A DNA stretch of 64,000 nt from Bacteroides faecis MAJ27. Its GTDB lineage: Bacteria; Bacteroidota; Bacteroidia; Bacteroidales; Bacteroidaceae. Shown here piece after piece: positions 9,961 through 19,651 of the stretch (the stretch's first letter is position 1; every line of letters begins with the position of its first letter). Made by a program: the position numbers and the translations under genes. The notes beneath the pieces are model-generated. The model ran no database searches and was not told the origin of the DNA. It saw nothing but the letters and a program-made list of their open reading frames with translations. The stretch covers positions 62,001 through 126,000 of the forward strand of contig NZ_FNNN01000007.1 in NCBI RefSeq assembly GCF_900106755.1, read 5' to 3'.

Positions 9961-10309
9961 CAGCATGAGATATTTCCTGTGCCCCGGTTATACGGACATG
10001 AGGAAAGGTATGTTCACTCTTTGCGGCCTTGTGCATGAGAGGATGGGAGGCGACATCAGAAGTGGGGAGGTATTCATTTTCTACAACCGTTTCCGGACCA
10101 AGATAAAATTGCTCCATGCCGAACCGGGCGGTCTGGTCCTTTATGAGAAACTGCTTGAAGAAGGCACCTTCAAGATACCCGCCTATAATCCTGCCACCCG
10201 TTCTTACCCCATGACCTGGAGTGACCTGGTCGTTATGGTGGAAGGCATCAATGAAGATGTCAGCAAAGGCAGGCAAAGACGGCTTTCCAATTTGAAAAAG
10301 CATTGGTAA
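9944..10309 (+). CDS. tnpB: IS66 accessory protein TnpB (Orf2)
   Basis: The protein of about 121 residues carries the signature of IS66 Orf2: RYFLCPGYTDMRKGMFTLCG, the GEVFIFYNRFRTKIKLL block and a positively charged C-terminus. The start at 9944 (MFCLNDSMRYF) is preferred over 9938 because family members begin with MF; both overlap the end of tnpA in another frame. TnpB is required for IS66 transposition but its exact role is not established. Confidence 0.88.
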   Translation: MFCLNDSMRYFLCPGYTDMRKGMFTLCGLVHERMGGDIRSGEVFIFYNRFRTKIKLLHAEPGGLVLYEKLLEEGTFKIPAYNPATRSYPMTWSDLVVMVEGINEDVSKGRQRRLSNLKKHW

Positions 10310-10391
10310 AACAGTTGTAAACAAACAGCTTGAAGGCTTGTTTTTCTTGTTGTTTTTGACTATCTTTATATCATCAAAAAAAAGATATTGA

Positions 10392-11977
10392 ATGGCAAAA
10401 GAAGATGCAACCGGACAAGCTGTGGAACCCTCAATGGAGCAGCTGCTGGATATCAACCGTAAACAGAGTGAGATCATCTCAGCCCAGGCAAGGACCATAG
10501 AAGAACTCCGGGGTACGATAGTTGAGTTGAACGCCTCCCTGGCATGGCTGAAGAGGAAGGTGTTCGGAAAGATGAGTGAGAAATGCAAGCCTGTCGATAA
10601 CGGAGACCCGAAGCTCCCTTTTGACTATGGCGACCTGGAACAGATAGAGGCGGAAATCGAAGATGCCCGGAGCAGGGCGGCTGAACAGATTACCGTCCTC
10701 AAGTCCCGGGCCGCCAATAAAACGCCGCGCCGTAACCGGGTCGTCATGGATAACCTTCCGGTTGTAACAGTCGTCATCGAACCGGAGAATGTCGATTTAA
10801 GCAGATACGTCAAGATAGGCGAGGAACATACCAGGACCCTTGAGATGAAACCCGGCTACCTCTATGTGAAAGACACGGTACGTCCCACATACGCCCTGAA
10901 AAATGAAATGGAGGCCGTTGATAACGGAGAAAAGGCTGTAATAACCGCTCCCATGCCACTGATGCCCATATATAAAGGTATGCCAGGGGCTTCCATGCTC
11001 GCTGAGGTCCTTTTACAGAAATACGAATATCATGTCCCGTTCTACCGACAAGTGAAACAGCTGGAACATCTGGGTGTGAAACTGTCCAAAAACACATTGG
11101 ACGGCTGGTTCAGACCGGTCTGCGAGCTTCTCAGGCCACTTTATCTGGAACTCAGGAAGAAAGTACTGGCCGCAGATTACTTCCAGGTTGACGAGACCAC
11201 GCTTCCGGTTATAAACCACGACAGGCATAAAGCCGTAAAAGAATACATCTGGATAGTCCGAGCGGCTGTGCCGCGTCTGCCTTCTTCCATTACGACAACG
11301 GATCGCGTTCACAAAAAGTTGCGGTCAGGCTTTTGAAAAACTTCAAAGGATATCTCCAAAGTGACGGCCATCCCATTTATGACGCCTTTGAGGATGGGGA
11401 GGACGTATGTCTGTGTGGGTGTCTCGCGCATATCCGCAGACATATAGAGCTGTGCAAGGAAGAAAATCTGGAATATGCCATGCAGGGACTCAAATTTATC
11501 CAGGATATGTATAATGTGGAATACATGGCGGATAAACAGGAACTCCCGTATGAAGGACGTGCTGAATTACGCCAACGTCTATCCAAGCCGATGCTTGACA
11601 GCTTTGAACTCTGGCTTAAAAACACATACCCTAAAGTTCTAAAACGAAGTCTTATGGGAAAAGCCATAGCCTATGCCTACTCCCTGCTGCCAAGAATGAA
11701 ACCGTATCTCCATGACGGAAGAATTTTCATTGACAACAATCGCTGTGAGAATGCCCTGAGGCCACTGGTCATATCAAGAAAGAACATGCTGTTCTGCGGA
11801 AACCACGAAGCGGCTGAGAATACGGCTATAATCTGTTCCTTGCTTGGCTCATGTAAGGAACGTGGTGTCAACCCCAGAGAGTGGCTGAATGATGTGATCA
11901 GTAAACTCCCCTATTATCTGGCTCCCAAATCAGACAGAGACCTGAAGGAACTGCTACCGGATGTATGGAGAAAATAA
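10392..11977 (+). pseudogene. tnpC: IS66 transposase TnpC, single frameshift
   Basis: Two overlapping frames together cover a normal ~525-residue IS66 transposase. The first (10392-11336) has the N-terminal leucine-zipper region, the SLAWLKRKVFGKMSEK segment and the catalytic start with the first Asp in YFQVDETTLPV. Near 11270-11280 an indel shifts the frame: true reading continues FFHYDNGSRSQKVAVRLLKN and then the second frame from 11333, with Asp in YLQSDGHPIYDAF and the catalytic Glu in DNNRCENALRPLVI. All DDE residues survive but on separate frames. The IS ends are perfect, so the damage followed insertion or reflects a sequencing error. Confidence 0.88.
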
Positions 11978-12141
11978 TCAGGACAGTTCCGGGAAAATGC
12001 AGGAAAAAACGGGAAAAAGCGAGACTGACACTCAATGACAACCCTGAGATAAGTTGGTATATGGAAATTGAGATGCACTTACAATGGAGTGCATCCCACT
12101 GAAAAATTGAATGCACAAGATGTAGTTGAGCAGTCGCTTAC

Positions 12142-12149
12142 CCCTTAAA
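12142..12149. repeat. Right target-site duplication of IS66
   Basis: CCCTTAAA directly follows the right terminal repeat and is identical to 9443-9450. Confidence 0.9.
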
Positions 12150-12251
12150 AACAAGGAGCTGACGCATGTGTACAGCCCCTTATTTTTTGTATAGCCCGGC
12201 CTCCTCTGGCATATTGCCGTTGCTTCCATCTGTAACAAGCAAAATCAGAAT

Positions 12252-12410
12252 CTATATGCGGAACTTTTTGTTCCCGTAGCTGAGAAAGTCCTTCGTGGCA
12301 TATTTCACACTGAATGGTCCGTAGTCACCGAGAGCCGAATGCGCAATTTGCTTGTCCGGTTCTGTCACATGCTCGACAGGTTCTCCCGTAGTATCAGTAT
12401 CCTTGTATGA
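12252..12410 (-). pseudogene. C-terminal fragment of an unidentified protein
   Basis: A minus-strand frame ends at 12252 with IAHSALGDYGPFSVKYATKD followed by FLSYGNKKFRI, which has the look of a conserved C-terminus. Upstream of about 12410 the reading runs into the next remnant in antisense, so only about 50 residues are credible. Family not recognised; the neighbouring fragment suggests a conjugative element as source. Confidence 0.35.
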
Positions 12411-12414
12411 CATA

Positions 12415-12873
12415 GGCTGCATGCTGGCGATGGCTGACCCGGTAGCCGCCGCACGCAATTTCCTGAACGCATTGGAGAGGATTCCGTCCATCATTGACCA
12501 GTACAAGGCGAAGAACGAGGTGCAGGAAAAGGAGGTCTCACAGTTGTAGGAGATAGCCGGGAAGGTATGGAAGAAGGAGGACGAACTGAAACAGTTGAAG
12601 TCCGAACTTGCAGCACTCGACCGAAAGATACAGTTGGAGCTTGAGCCGCCTACGCCCGAAGTCGCCGAAAAGGAGAATGACGGACAGGAGGTCAAACCGG
12701 ATGCGGAAGGTGTACGAAACGTATCTCCACAACACACCGAAGATGTGCCGCAGATACGCAGCTCGGTGAATGAACGCAGTCCGTCTGGCAATTTTATTGC
12801 CGACCACATCATCATCGGGCGGCCGGGATTCAACGTCCGTGACGAGTGCAAACCGAAAGGTATAAAAATGTGA
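12415..12873 (+). pseudogene. C-terminal remnant of a large conjugative-element helicase-like protein
   Basis: One frame reads MADPVAAARNFLNALERIPS, IIDQYKAKNEVQEKEVSQL, a TAG at 12547-12549, then EIAGKVWKKEDELKQLKSEL and a Glu/Pro-rich tail ending in FIADHIIIGRPGFNV. The coiled-coil plus acidic tail recalls the C-terminus of the very large SNF2/methylase-type proteins of Bacteroides conjugative transposons; I give this from memory of the family and not from an alignment. The N-terminal 90% is absent and the stop most simply arose from CAG to TAG. The fragment abuts the opposite-strand remnant at about 12410, which marks a recombination junction. Confidence 0.45.
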
Positions 12874-13039
12874 ACGAGTGTGCGGATATATATGGCAGGA
12901 TTGGGAACATACCATTCCTTTTCCTGCTTTTTCCATCAATATGACATAATGGCAAGGATACCATACAACAAGCCCTCGATTATATCAAAATAGGGTGTTG
13001 AAAGTAAATCGTCATGGCAAATCCGCCATATATTCAGTA

Positions 13040-13056
13040 TTTTCGCTAATTTTGCA
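13040..13056 (+). promoter_or_regulatory. Promoter-like element upstream of the AraC regulator
   Basis: TTTTCGCTAATTTTGCA contains TAATTTTG (13047-13054), matching the -7 consensus TAnnTTTG, 27 bases before the start codon. A nearly identical 17-mer lies at 14349-14365 ahead of the toxin gene. No -33 TTTG is evident. Confidence 0.5.
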
Positions 13057-13080
13057 TTCAAAATAGTTAGGCATAATAAA

Positions 13081-14205
13081 ATGGAACCATCTATATACAG
13101 TTATTCACTTTGTATTGCGCTACCGTTGATGTTGTTCTTCGGCTTTTATTTTTTGTTGGCTCCAACCTCGGAAAAAGCCATTTTCAATAATTATCTGCGT
13201 TCCCGGCGAATTATGGGGGTAGCCATACTGTTACTTGCCGCCAACTATTCGGTACATTTCTTTTTTGGAATCAGGTTCAAGAATACCGATGCCGCCATCC
13301 TGATGAACCTGTCCACCTATTTTTTGTGCTACTAGTTGTTCAGTTCGGCCCTCACCACTCTGCTTGACCGCTTTTATATCACCAAACGTCGGTTACGGAC
13401 GCATATCTGTCTATGGATACTGTTTTCCATCCTTTCCGGCATCGTTCTGCTGTTGTTACCAAAAGGTGGTTTACAGACAACGGTGATGTTTGCCTTGGCC
13501 GCATGGTTGGTTATCTATGGGCTGTTCTTGACCCGTAGGCTTCTCCGGGCCTATCACAGGGTCATCCGCATTTTCGATGACACCCGTGCGGACGACATCG
13601 GTGCCTATATCAAATGGCTTTCCATTTTCACCTACTGGGCTGTCACATTCGGGGTGGGATGCGGACTGCTGACATTCCTGCCTGATGAATACGTCTATAT
13701 CTGGATTCTGTCATCGGTACCGTTTTACATTTATCTCTTCCTTTGCTATCTGAACTATCTGCTGTTTTACGAACAGGTGGAAAACGCGATGGAAGATGGC
13801 ATGACTTCTGAAGAGGAAGACCTGTGTGACACCACAAACCGGGAACAGGCACAGAGGCAGGATACTCCTTTTTTCCATGCCGAAATAGCGAAAAAAATCA
13901 AAGGTTGTATCGATGCGGACGGTTATATCCGGCCCGGCCTTACCATAAAGGAGCTTTCAGATGTGCTTCATACCAACCGTACCTACCTGTCCGGGTACAT
14001 CAAAACTACGTATGACATGTCGTTCCGCGATTGGATTATCGGACTTCGTATAGAATATGCGAAACGTCTGCTTGCGCGATTTCCGAGGTTGACGGTTGCC
14101 GACATCTCCGAGAAATCCGGTTTTTTGTCACCAAGCCATTTTATAAGGCTGTTCAAGGAAAATGCGGGCTGTACCCCTAAATGGAGGAAAACAGAGGCGG
14201 AATAA
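13081..14205 (+). pseudogene. Membrane-anchored AraC-family regulator with in-frame TAG
   Basis: The gene would encode about 374 residues: several N-terminal membrane helices, a charged linker, and a C-terminal AraC helix-turn-helix (LTIKELSDVLHTNRTYLSGY, IKTTYDMSFRDWIIGLRIEY, then VADISEKSGFLSPSHFIRLF). This architecture is common in Bacteroidales. A TAG at 13333-13335 interrupts it after residue 84 (YFLCY), with the frame continuing LFSSALTTLLDRF; TGG to TAG is the simplest origin. A TTG at 13336 could allow reinitiation giving a 289-residue protein that keeps three or four helices and the DNA-binding domain, so some function cannot be excluded. The pore-forming toxin gene downstream on the same strand is the likely target. 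Confidence 0.85.
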
Positions 14206-14348
14206 TACGGTGTGTTATGGATGGAGGAATAGCCCAAACGACAAAAAATAGCCTAAACTACAAAACTAAAATGTTCTAAACCACAAAGATGTGCGATTCT
14301 GACAATTGAGACAATTTTTATAGGCAAGAATCGGGCTGAATTTAAATC

Positions 14349-14365
14349 TTTTCGCTTATTTTGCA
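14349..14365 (+). promoter_or_regulatory. Promoter-like element upstream of the toxin gene
   Basis: TTTTCGCTTATTTTGCA matches 16 of 17 bases of the element before the AraC gene (13040-13056). Its -7 part, TTATTTTG, deviates from TAnnTTTG at one base. It lies about 190 bases upstream of the toxin start, which leaves a long leader (14366-14551) in which I see no gene. Confidence 0.4.
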
Positions 14366-14551
14366 CTTGTCGGTTGAGCCTGCGTCATCTCCAAAAAGAG
14401 TAAAACAGGGTTTTATGGGTGATTTTAACGTGTGTAAAAGAAAATGCTACCCAAATAACTTCAAATAAAGACAACTCTATTTCAAGCGGCAAATGAGTTC
14501 TACAGCTTGAATTTGAATAATACAAACAATAGGATTCTCCTTTAAAAAGTC

Positions 14552-16060
14552 ATGAAAAAGATTCATTTACTTCATTACTTATTGTTGTGCTACATGGTTC
14601 TTGCGGTAGCTACATCGTGCGGCGATGACGAGGATGACTACGCCCCCGACAATGTAAATGATCCCGAGAAACTAACTGATCCTTTGCCTACTACCGACCA
14701 GTTAGGCGTAACACACAACAACACGCTTTATTACCTTTCGTTCTGGAGCAAAGAAGACCATATGATATCCGAGAACATGATAAACCGTTACAAGGAGGCG
14801 GTTCCTTATGCTCCGGGAAAGAAGATGGAGGTTGGCGACGCGTTCTTCTTTACCCGGCAGGACATTGACCGGATTCAGTCGGATACCGATTTGCTGGCTG
14901 ACATCAAGGATATGTTCCATAAGCGGAGCATCGTGATGATGATGGAGGGAGGAACGAACGAGGATTTTAATACCGTCTGCACGTTGCTGGATTGCTATAA
15001 TCCTTATGCGAAGGAAGATGAGTCTTATTCGGACGAACTGCCGCTGTGGGTATTTTCTGGACCGCTTCCGTCGGCGAGCGGATTCTATTCCAAGCTCAAT
15101 GCGCTCAGTACTGCTACCGGAGCTGATGGCAAAGAATCTGTACAGACGATTAATGAATACGGGCAGGGATTTCATTGCGACATGACAAGTCAAAGTTTAC
15201 AAAGAGCCCTGGAACCGAAAGCTCCGTCAAACGGTTCGTCGGATTTGAAAAACTTGATATCTGCCTATATCGTTATCGGTCAAAATAGCTATACCGCACC
15301 TCCTGTTCATGGACATGAAGGTAAAGGGACAACCGATAATTTTCAAGTAGAAGCTAAGATATGGACCGCTTATAGCAAAGACCGGAAAGAACATTTTTAT
15401 TTGGTAAATCTGGGTTTTATAGCCTATGTAGAACCTTCTTTTTATGGAGAATGGCATACCAAGGTCAGTACTCTGAAAATGAAAGGGTATGGCTTTTGCC
15501 TGACTGACGTAAATTTGGAATTCGCTCCGGTTCACCCGAATGGTGCCATTATTCATGCACATTCCCCGCAAACTACGGAACGCCAGAGCTCTTATACCAG
15601 CAGTGTCTCTTTCGAGTTAGGAGGAAGTGTCAGTGTCACTGGACCAGAGATTTCAGGAGGAATAAGCATTTCCAATAGCCATACGGAAACAATAAATGAT
15701 ATTGAAGTTATCAATAGAACCAATCCGGCCCAAGGAAGCCCACAGCTTAGGTGGTAGTTTAATTTACGCGAACCTTCTTCACATTTTAATATGTTTTGTT
15801 ACGCGTCGAGTGCTGTCAATGGAGGTGCTAAGGCCGGGATAACCACTTGTAGCTTGTCCACAGATTTTATTATTTCTGTACCTGATGGAGCTGACAACGA
15901 ATGGAAAGTAAGCATGTATCCAACACTGAAAACATATTTCTTTAGTGACCTTTTTGGATTCCATGATCAATATGAAACGCTATTTGATGATGCGGCAGAA
16001 AGCTGGATTGGCATCGAAAAAGTTTTTAACTTGCCGACTGTCGATCTGAAAGATGAATGA
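14552..16060 (+). pseudogene. Leukocidin-like pore-forming toxin lipoprotein with in-frame TAG
   Basis: The frame starts with a lipoprotein signal (LLLCYMVLAVATSCGDDED) and an acidic linker. The C-terminal half resembles the beta-pore-forming leukocidin/cytolysin family: a cap region with FYGEWHTKVSTLKMKGYGF, then a glycine/serine-rich amphipathic stretch (SYTSSVSFELGGSVSVTG, SGGISISNSHTETINDIEVI) that fits a membrane-inserting stem, then PQLRW. A TAG at 15755-15757 follows Trp401. The same frame continues without further damage (FNLREPSSHFNMF to VFNLPTVDLKDE, 16060), so the original product was about 502 residues; TGG to TAG would make a WW pair. As it stands the product lacks the last 100 residues of the cap. 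The family call is by motif pattern only. Confidence 0.6.
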
Positions 16061-16101
16061 TTTGTTACGTTGATATTAATAATTTCTAAAGTTATTGGAT
16101 T

Positions 16102-17270
16102 ATGAGAAAAACATTCTTGGTGATGAGCAGGCTTATCGATTTATTTGTGGATATCTTGCCTATAGATGAGCTTGGGTTTAAACATGTCAAACTTCAATCA
16201 GAAGGGAGACCACCGTATAATCCTGCAACATTACTAAAATTGTATTTATATGGTTATAAGCACTCAATAAGATCATCAAGAAAGTTGGAACACTTCCTGT
16301 AAAGTAAATGTGGAATTATGGTGGCTATTAGGAGGCTTAATGCCCTCTTTTCGGACAATTGCTTATTTAAAAAAAAATAATGCGGAGGCTTTTAGAAAAG
16401 TCTTTAGGCAGTTTGTCCTTATGCTAAAGGATATGGGTCTGATAGAAGGCGAAACCATAGGTATAGATTCTTTCAAGATATTTGCCCAAAATAGTCTCAG
16501 AAACAATTATACACAAAAGAAGATAGACAGACATCTTGAATATATAGATAACCGTATTGAAGAATTTGAAGTAGCTTTAGATAAGACTGATAAAGAAGAA
16601 GAAAAAGAACTTCTTAAATCTAAGATTAAATTACAACAAGACAGGCGTAAGAAATACGAAACTCTTGATACGGAATTGAAGAATAGTAATGATACTCAAA
16701 TAAGTCTAACAGACAAAGATTCAAGAGCATTAATGTTAACCAATAATGTATCAGGAGTTGAATATGCGGTTCAAGCAGCCTTTGATAGTAAACACAAATT
16801 ATTGGTTCACTCTCATATTGGAGCATCAACTGATAAAAGAGAACTATCAACAGCGGCATTGACCGTCCAGGAACTACTACAATTAGATTCGTTCAACACA
16901 CTTAGCGATGCCGGTTATACTAGCGGCGACCAACTACAAGCCTGTAAATATTCAGGAATATGTACTTATTCATCGCCTATGCCATCAACATCACCTAATT
17001 CGAATTCCATACCACTGGTTGAATTTCATTATATAAATGACGGAGATTATTATATCTGCCCTTGTGGAGAACAAATGACAACAACAGGGAAATGGAGAAT
17101 CCGTCCCAATTATAGATCAAAAGTATATAAAACATCAGCTTGTGTAAATTGCTCAATAAGAGAAAAATGTACTCAAAATCAAAATGGCAGAGTAATAGAA
17201 AGAAGTGAATATCAAGATGTAATAGATGAAAATAACGCCAGAGTTATGAATCATCTGTTGCAAGGGCGCG
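16102..17270 (+). pseudogene. IS1182-type transposase, frameshifted and 3'-truncated
   Basis: The N-terminal part (LGFKHVKLQSEGRPPYNPAT, LLKLYLYGYKHSIRSSRKLE) stops at 16302; a second frame from 16310 resumes with VELWWLLGGLMPSFRTIAYL, the conserved IS1182 RWLLGGLSPSFRTI-like block, so one indel lies near 16300. The protein continues with the DDE regions IGIDSFKIFAQNS and NTLSDAGYTSGDQL and the zinc-binding end (YICPCGEQM, CVNCSIREKC). Homology stops at NHLLQ near 17262, before the usual last ~60 residues. There it joins another GC-rich frame (17264-17366, QQTFVMSHNFRLFTALTGTA) that I cannot assign. Terminal repeats were not found. Confidence 0.8.
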
Positions 17271-17408
17271 CAGCAGACATTCGTAATGTCGCACAACTTC
17301 CGCCTCTTCACCGCCCTGACGGGAACTGCCACAGCCCCCCAAAAACAGTCCAAACAAAAAGACTAAAACAGTTGATCGTTTCATGGTGCTGTTTGTTTAA
17401 TGGTTAAA

Positions 17409-19568
17409 TTACTGGTCATGCACACAACGGACACTACCGCCCAGCAGATAATGATAACCATAATATTCATTAAACCCTGCAGGTAACCCGGCCGGACTAT
17501 GAATGTCATTACCGGCACCATGCATTAAGGCCCATCTATTACGATTAACCCTATATGTGGGCGCTGTTTTTCCAGCTCCGATATCAGGATTCCAATATAT
17601 TCCTGTATGTAATACAGAGGCAGGAGAATGTCGTTGAGGTGATGAATATATCATTGGAGTTTGTGTCCAGATAGCTAAAACGCCTTCTTCATATCCACCA
17701 TCGGGGGCAGATATGGCTGGAAAAGACTTAGCTATTCCCGCACCGCTTTCTATCAATCGAGTAAATACAACAGGATAAGAGCCTGTTATAGACTGTATCA
17801 GATTAATAACCTCCCAAGCCGTAGGGAGTCGCCAGCCATCGGGGCAGGCACGTTGGGGAATACTGCCATAATAAATGGGTCCGACCATAGCTGGTGCCAA
17901 AGAATATGAACGAGGACGAGCAGCCATATTAGGACCTCCTTCCCTACTGGCGTCTATCATCCAACAAACACCACCATTACCCATACGGGTAGTCTGATAG
18001 TTACTGCCACCGATACGCATAAGTTTCATGGAATTTCCGAAACCACAAGCCGGTTGCTGGCTTACATGCAAACGATATTCCAATTCGTTAGCAGAATTTC
18101 CTGTTCGTATGGAAAGGACAGCACTACGCATATTCTGGGTAAAGTTCTTACTGTTTGCCGAAATAGTAACCGTGGCTGGTACTCCCGCTGTACCCGAGGT
18201 TTGGCTGAGTGAAATCCATGAAGGTTTTCCGGTTATTTGCCAATTGGTATTCTCTGTAGTTATATTTACGGGTAATGAAGCGACACCTATTTGGATATCA
18301 CCGTCAAAAGCGAACACCCGTTTGTCCACCGTCAGCCGTTTGTTCCCTCGTACTATTACTTCTTCTTGTACCTCGTTCCACGGCACGATACGGCATTTAA
18401 GGGTATGGTTTCCTTTGAAAGCTTCCTCGGGAGTTTGGGCCGGCAACCCGTCCACACTTTCCACTTGTACTTTATATTCATGATTACGCAGAATATCCAT
18501 CGGCACTCCCGAACCGTAGTCCTTGAAGTCGAGGCGGTAGTAACCGTCTACCGACGGCTTAGAGCCGGTGAGATACGGCTTCACGTGCATAACCAGACAA
18601 AGGTCGTCCAGCGCATTCCCGCCCGAGGGGCGGTTCTTGTTGTCCACCTCGCACAGGTAGAACGTCTTTTGTGAGCCGTTGAAAATACCGATATTCCCGG
18701 GTGACACATCGCTGTTCAATGAGGTGAATGTACCCCGTGTCTGCCGTGCCCCGACGGGTACGGTGGGAGTATTCACTTGCTTGCCCGTCACATTATAGTT
18801 GTCCGGTGCAATGCGTCCTTTTGCCCGGTAATTGTACAGCCGCAGATCGTTGTAATAATAGAAAAAGCCTTTTAGGTCGGATTCAAGAGGATTGATAAGC
18901 GTGAACTTAGCTACCGCACGTATCATCGTCACCTCTTGGGGAGCGCCAGAGGGAGAGAAACCTTCGCCCACCGCTTGGTTGGGAAGCTCGCCCCACATGG
19001 GTATGCCATTCGTAAAGTCGGGTGCGGCATCCGTTCCGACATCGAATGCCAGGCGGTTCATTACCCCCTCTTTCTGTTCTCCGAATGCAGCAGCAAGGGT
19101 ATTCACCTGCTCACGGACATTGGCAAGCACCACGAGTGTCTGATGTTCGGGAGCTCCCATCAGCTGTACACGTACGGTTTGTGTGCCGATATCGTATGTA
19201 CCCTGTGCACGGTAGAAGAATGTACCTTTCTTTATATTCGTAGGATCTGCAGGATCAACCTTGAATGAAAGTACATCTACAGTATTGATTCCATTTTCAT
19301 CTATAGCACGTGTCAGCGGCGCACGCGTTTCGGAACTTTGCGAGGTGTTCATTTCAGCAGCCTGTTTTGAAGCACCGGTTTTAAAGTTCAGGTAAATAAC
19401 GGCTGTATGTCCGTTCGCTTGCGGCACCGACTGCTCCGCATCATCACTGCAAGCGGTCGGAAGGAGCGCCGCCATTGCAATCCACAGCACAGCTGAGGCA
19501 TGTCGCCTCCACAGATATGCCACACGGGTGAAACCGGATAAACCGGAAGTCTGAAATCCTATATTCAT
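17409..19568 (-). CDS. Fimbrial tip/accessory lipoprotein (Mfa-like + BACON + FISUMP)
   Basis: The 719-residue protein begins with a long signal ending in the lipobox LLPTAC. Residues ~60-390 resemble the N-terminal domains of Mfa/FimA-type fimbrial proteins (TRAIDENGINTVDVLSFKVD, MIRAVAKFTLINPL, LRNHEYKVQVESV). A BACON domain follows (NWQITGKPSWISLSQTSGTA), and the C-terminus is FISUMP-like (RACPDGWRLPTAWEVINLIQ, LLGGSVRCVHDQ). This layout fits a tip adhesin of a type V pilus: the N-terminal domain joins the fibre, while BACON and FISUMP modules may bind glycans or mucin (inference). It is the last gene of the leftward fimbria operon, 83 bases after the broken paralog. No internal stop is present, so it is the intact tip candidate. 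Confidence 0.8.
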   Translation of the reverse strand: MNIGFQTSGLSGFTRVAYLWRRHASAVLWIAMAALLPTACSDDAEQSVPQANGHTAVIYLNFKTGASKQAAEMNTSQSSETRAPLTRAIDENGINTVDVLSFKVDPADPTNIKKGTFFYRAQGTYDIGTQTVRVQLMGAPEHQTLVVLANVREQVNTLAAAFGEQKEGVMNRLAFDVGTDAAPDFTNGIPMWGELPNQAVGEGFSPSGAPQEVTMIRAVAKFTLINPLESDLKGFFYYYNDLRLYNYRAKGRIAPDNYNVTGKQVNTPTVPVGARQTRGTFTSLNSDVSPGNIGIFNGSQKTFYLCEVDNKNRPSGGNALDDLCLVMHVKPYLTGSKPSVDGYYRLDFKDYGSGVPMDILRNHEYKVQVESVDGLPAQTPEEAFKGNHTLKCRIVPWNEVQEEVIVRGNKRLTVDKRVFAFDGDIQIGVASLPVNITTENTNWQITGKPSWISLSQTSGTAGVPATVTISANSKNFTQNMRSAVLSIRTGNSANELEYRLHVSQQPACGFGNSMKLMRIGGSNYQTTRMGNGGVCWMIDASREGGPNMAARPRSYSLAPAMVGPIYYGSIPQRACPDGWRLPTAWEVINLIQSITGSYPVVFTRLIESGAGIAKSFPAISAPDGGYEEGVLAIWTQTPMIYSSPQRHSPASVLHTGIYWNPDIGAGKTAPTYRVNRNRWALMHGAGNDIHSPAGLPAGFNEYYGYHYLLGGSVRCVHDQ

Positions 19569-19651
19569 TTTTCTTCTTTTTTTAGTAATATATCTATTTT
19601 TTATATCAACTTTCTTACAAACTAAATTGCATCGGTCATATACCGTCTTAC

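Larger units (their letters stand above)
9451..12141 (+). mobile_element. IS66-family insertion sequence, complete ends
   Basis: The element is 2691 bp. Its left end starts GTAAGCGCCTGAGT and its right end, read inwards, starts GTAAGCGACTGCTC, so the terminal inverted repeats match at 10 of the first 11 bases and show the family's GTAA tips. It carries the usual three-gene set tnpA-tnpB-tnpC. The 8-bp target duplication CCCTTAAA flanks it perfectly, so it arrived as one transposition event without later rearrangement. tnpC carries a frameshift, so the copy is probably no longer autonomous. Confidence 0.93.
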
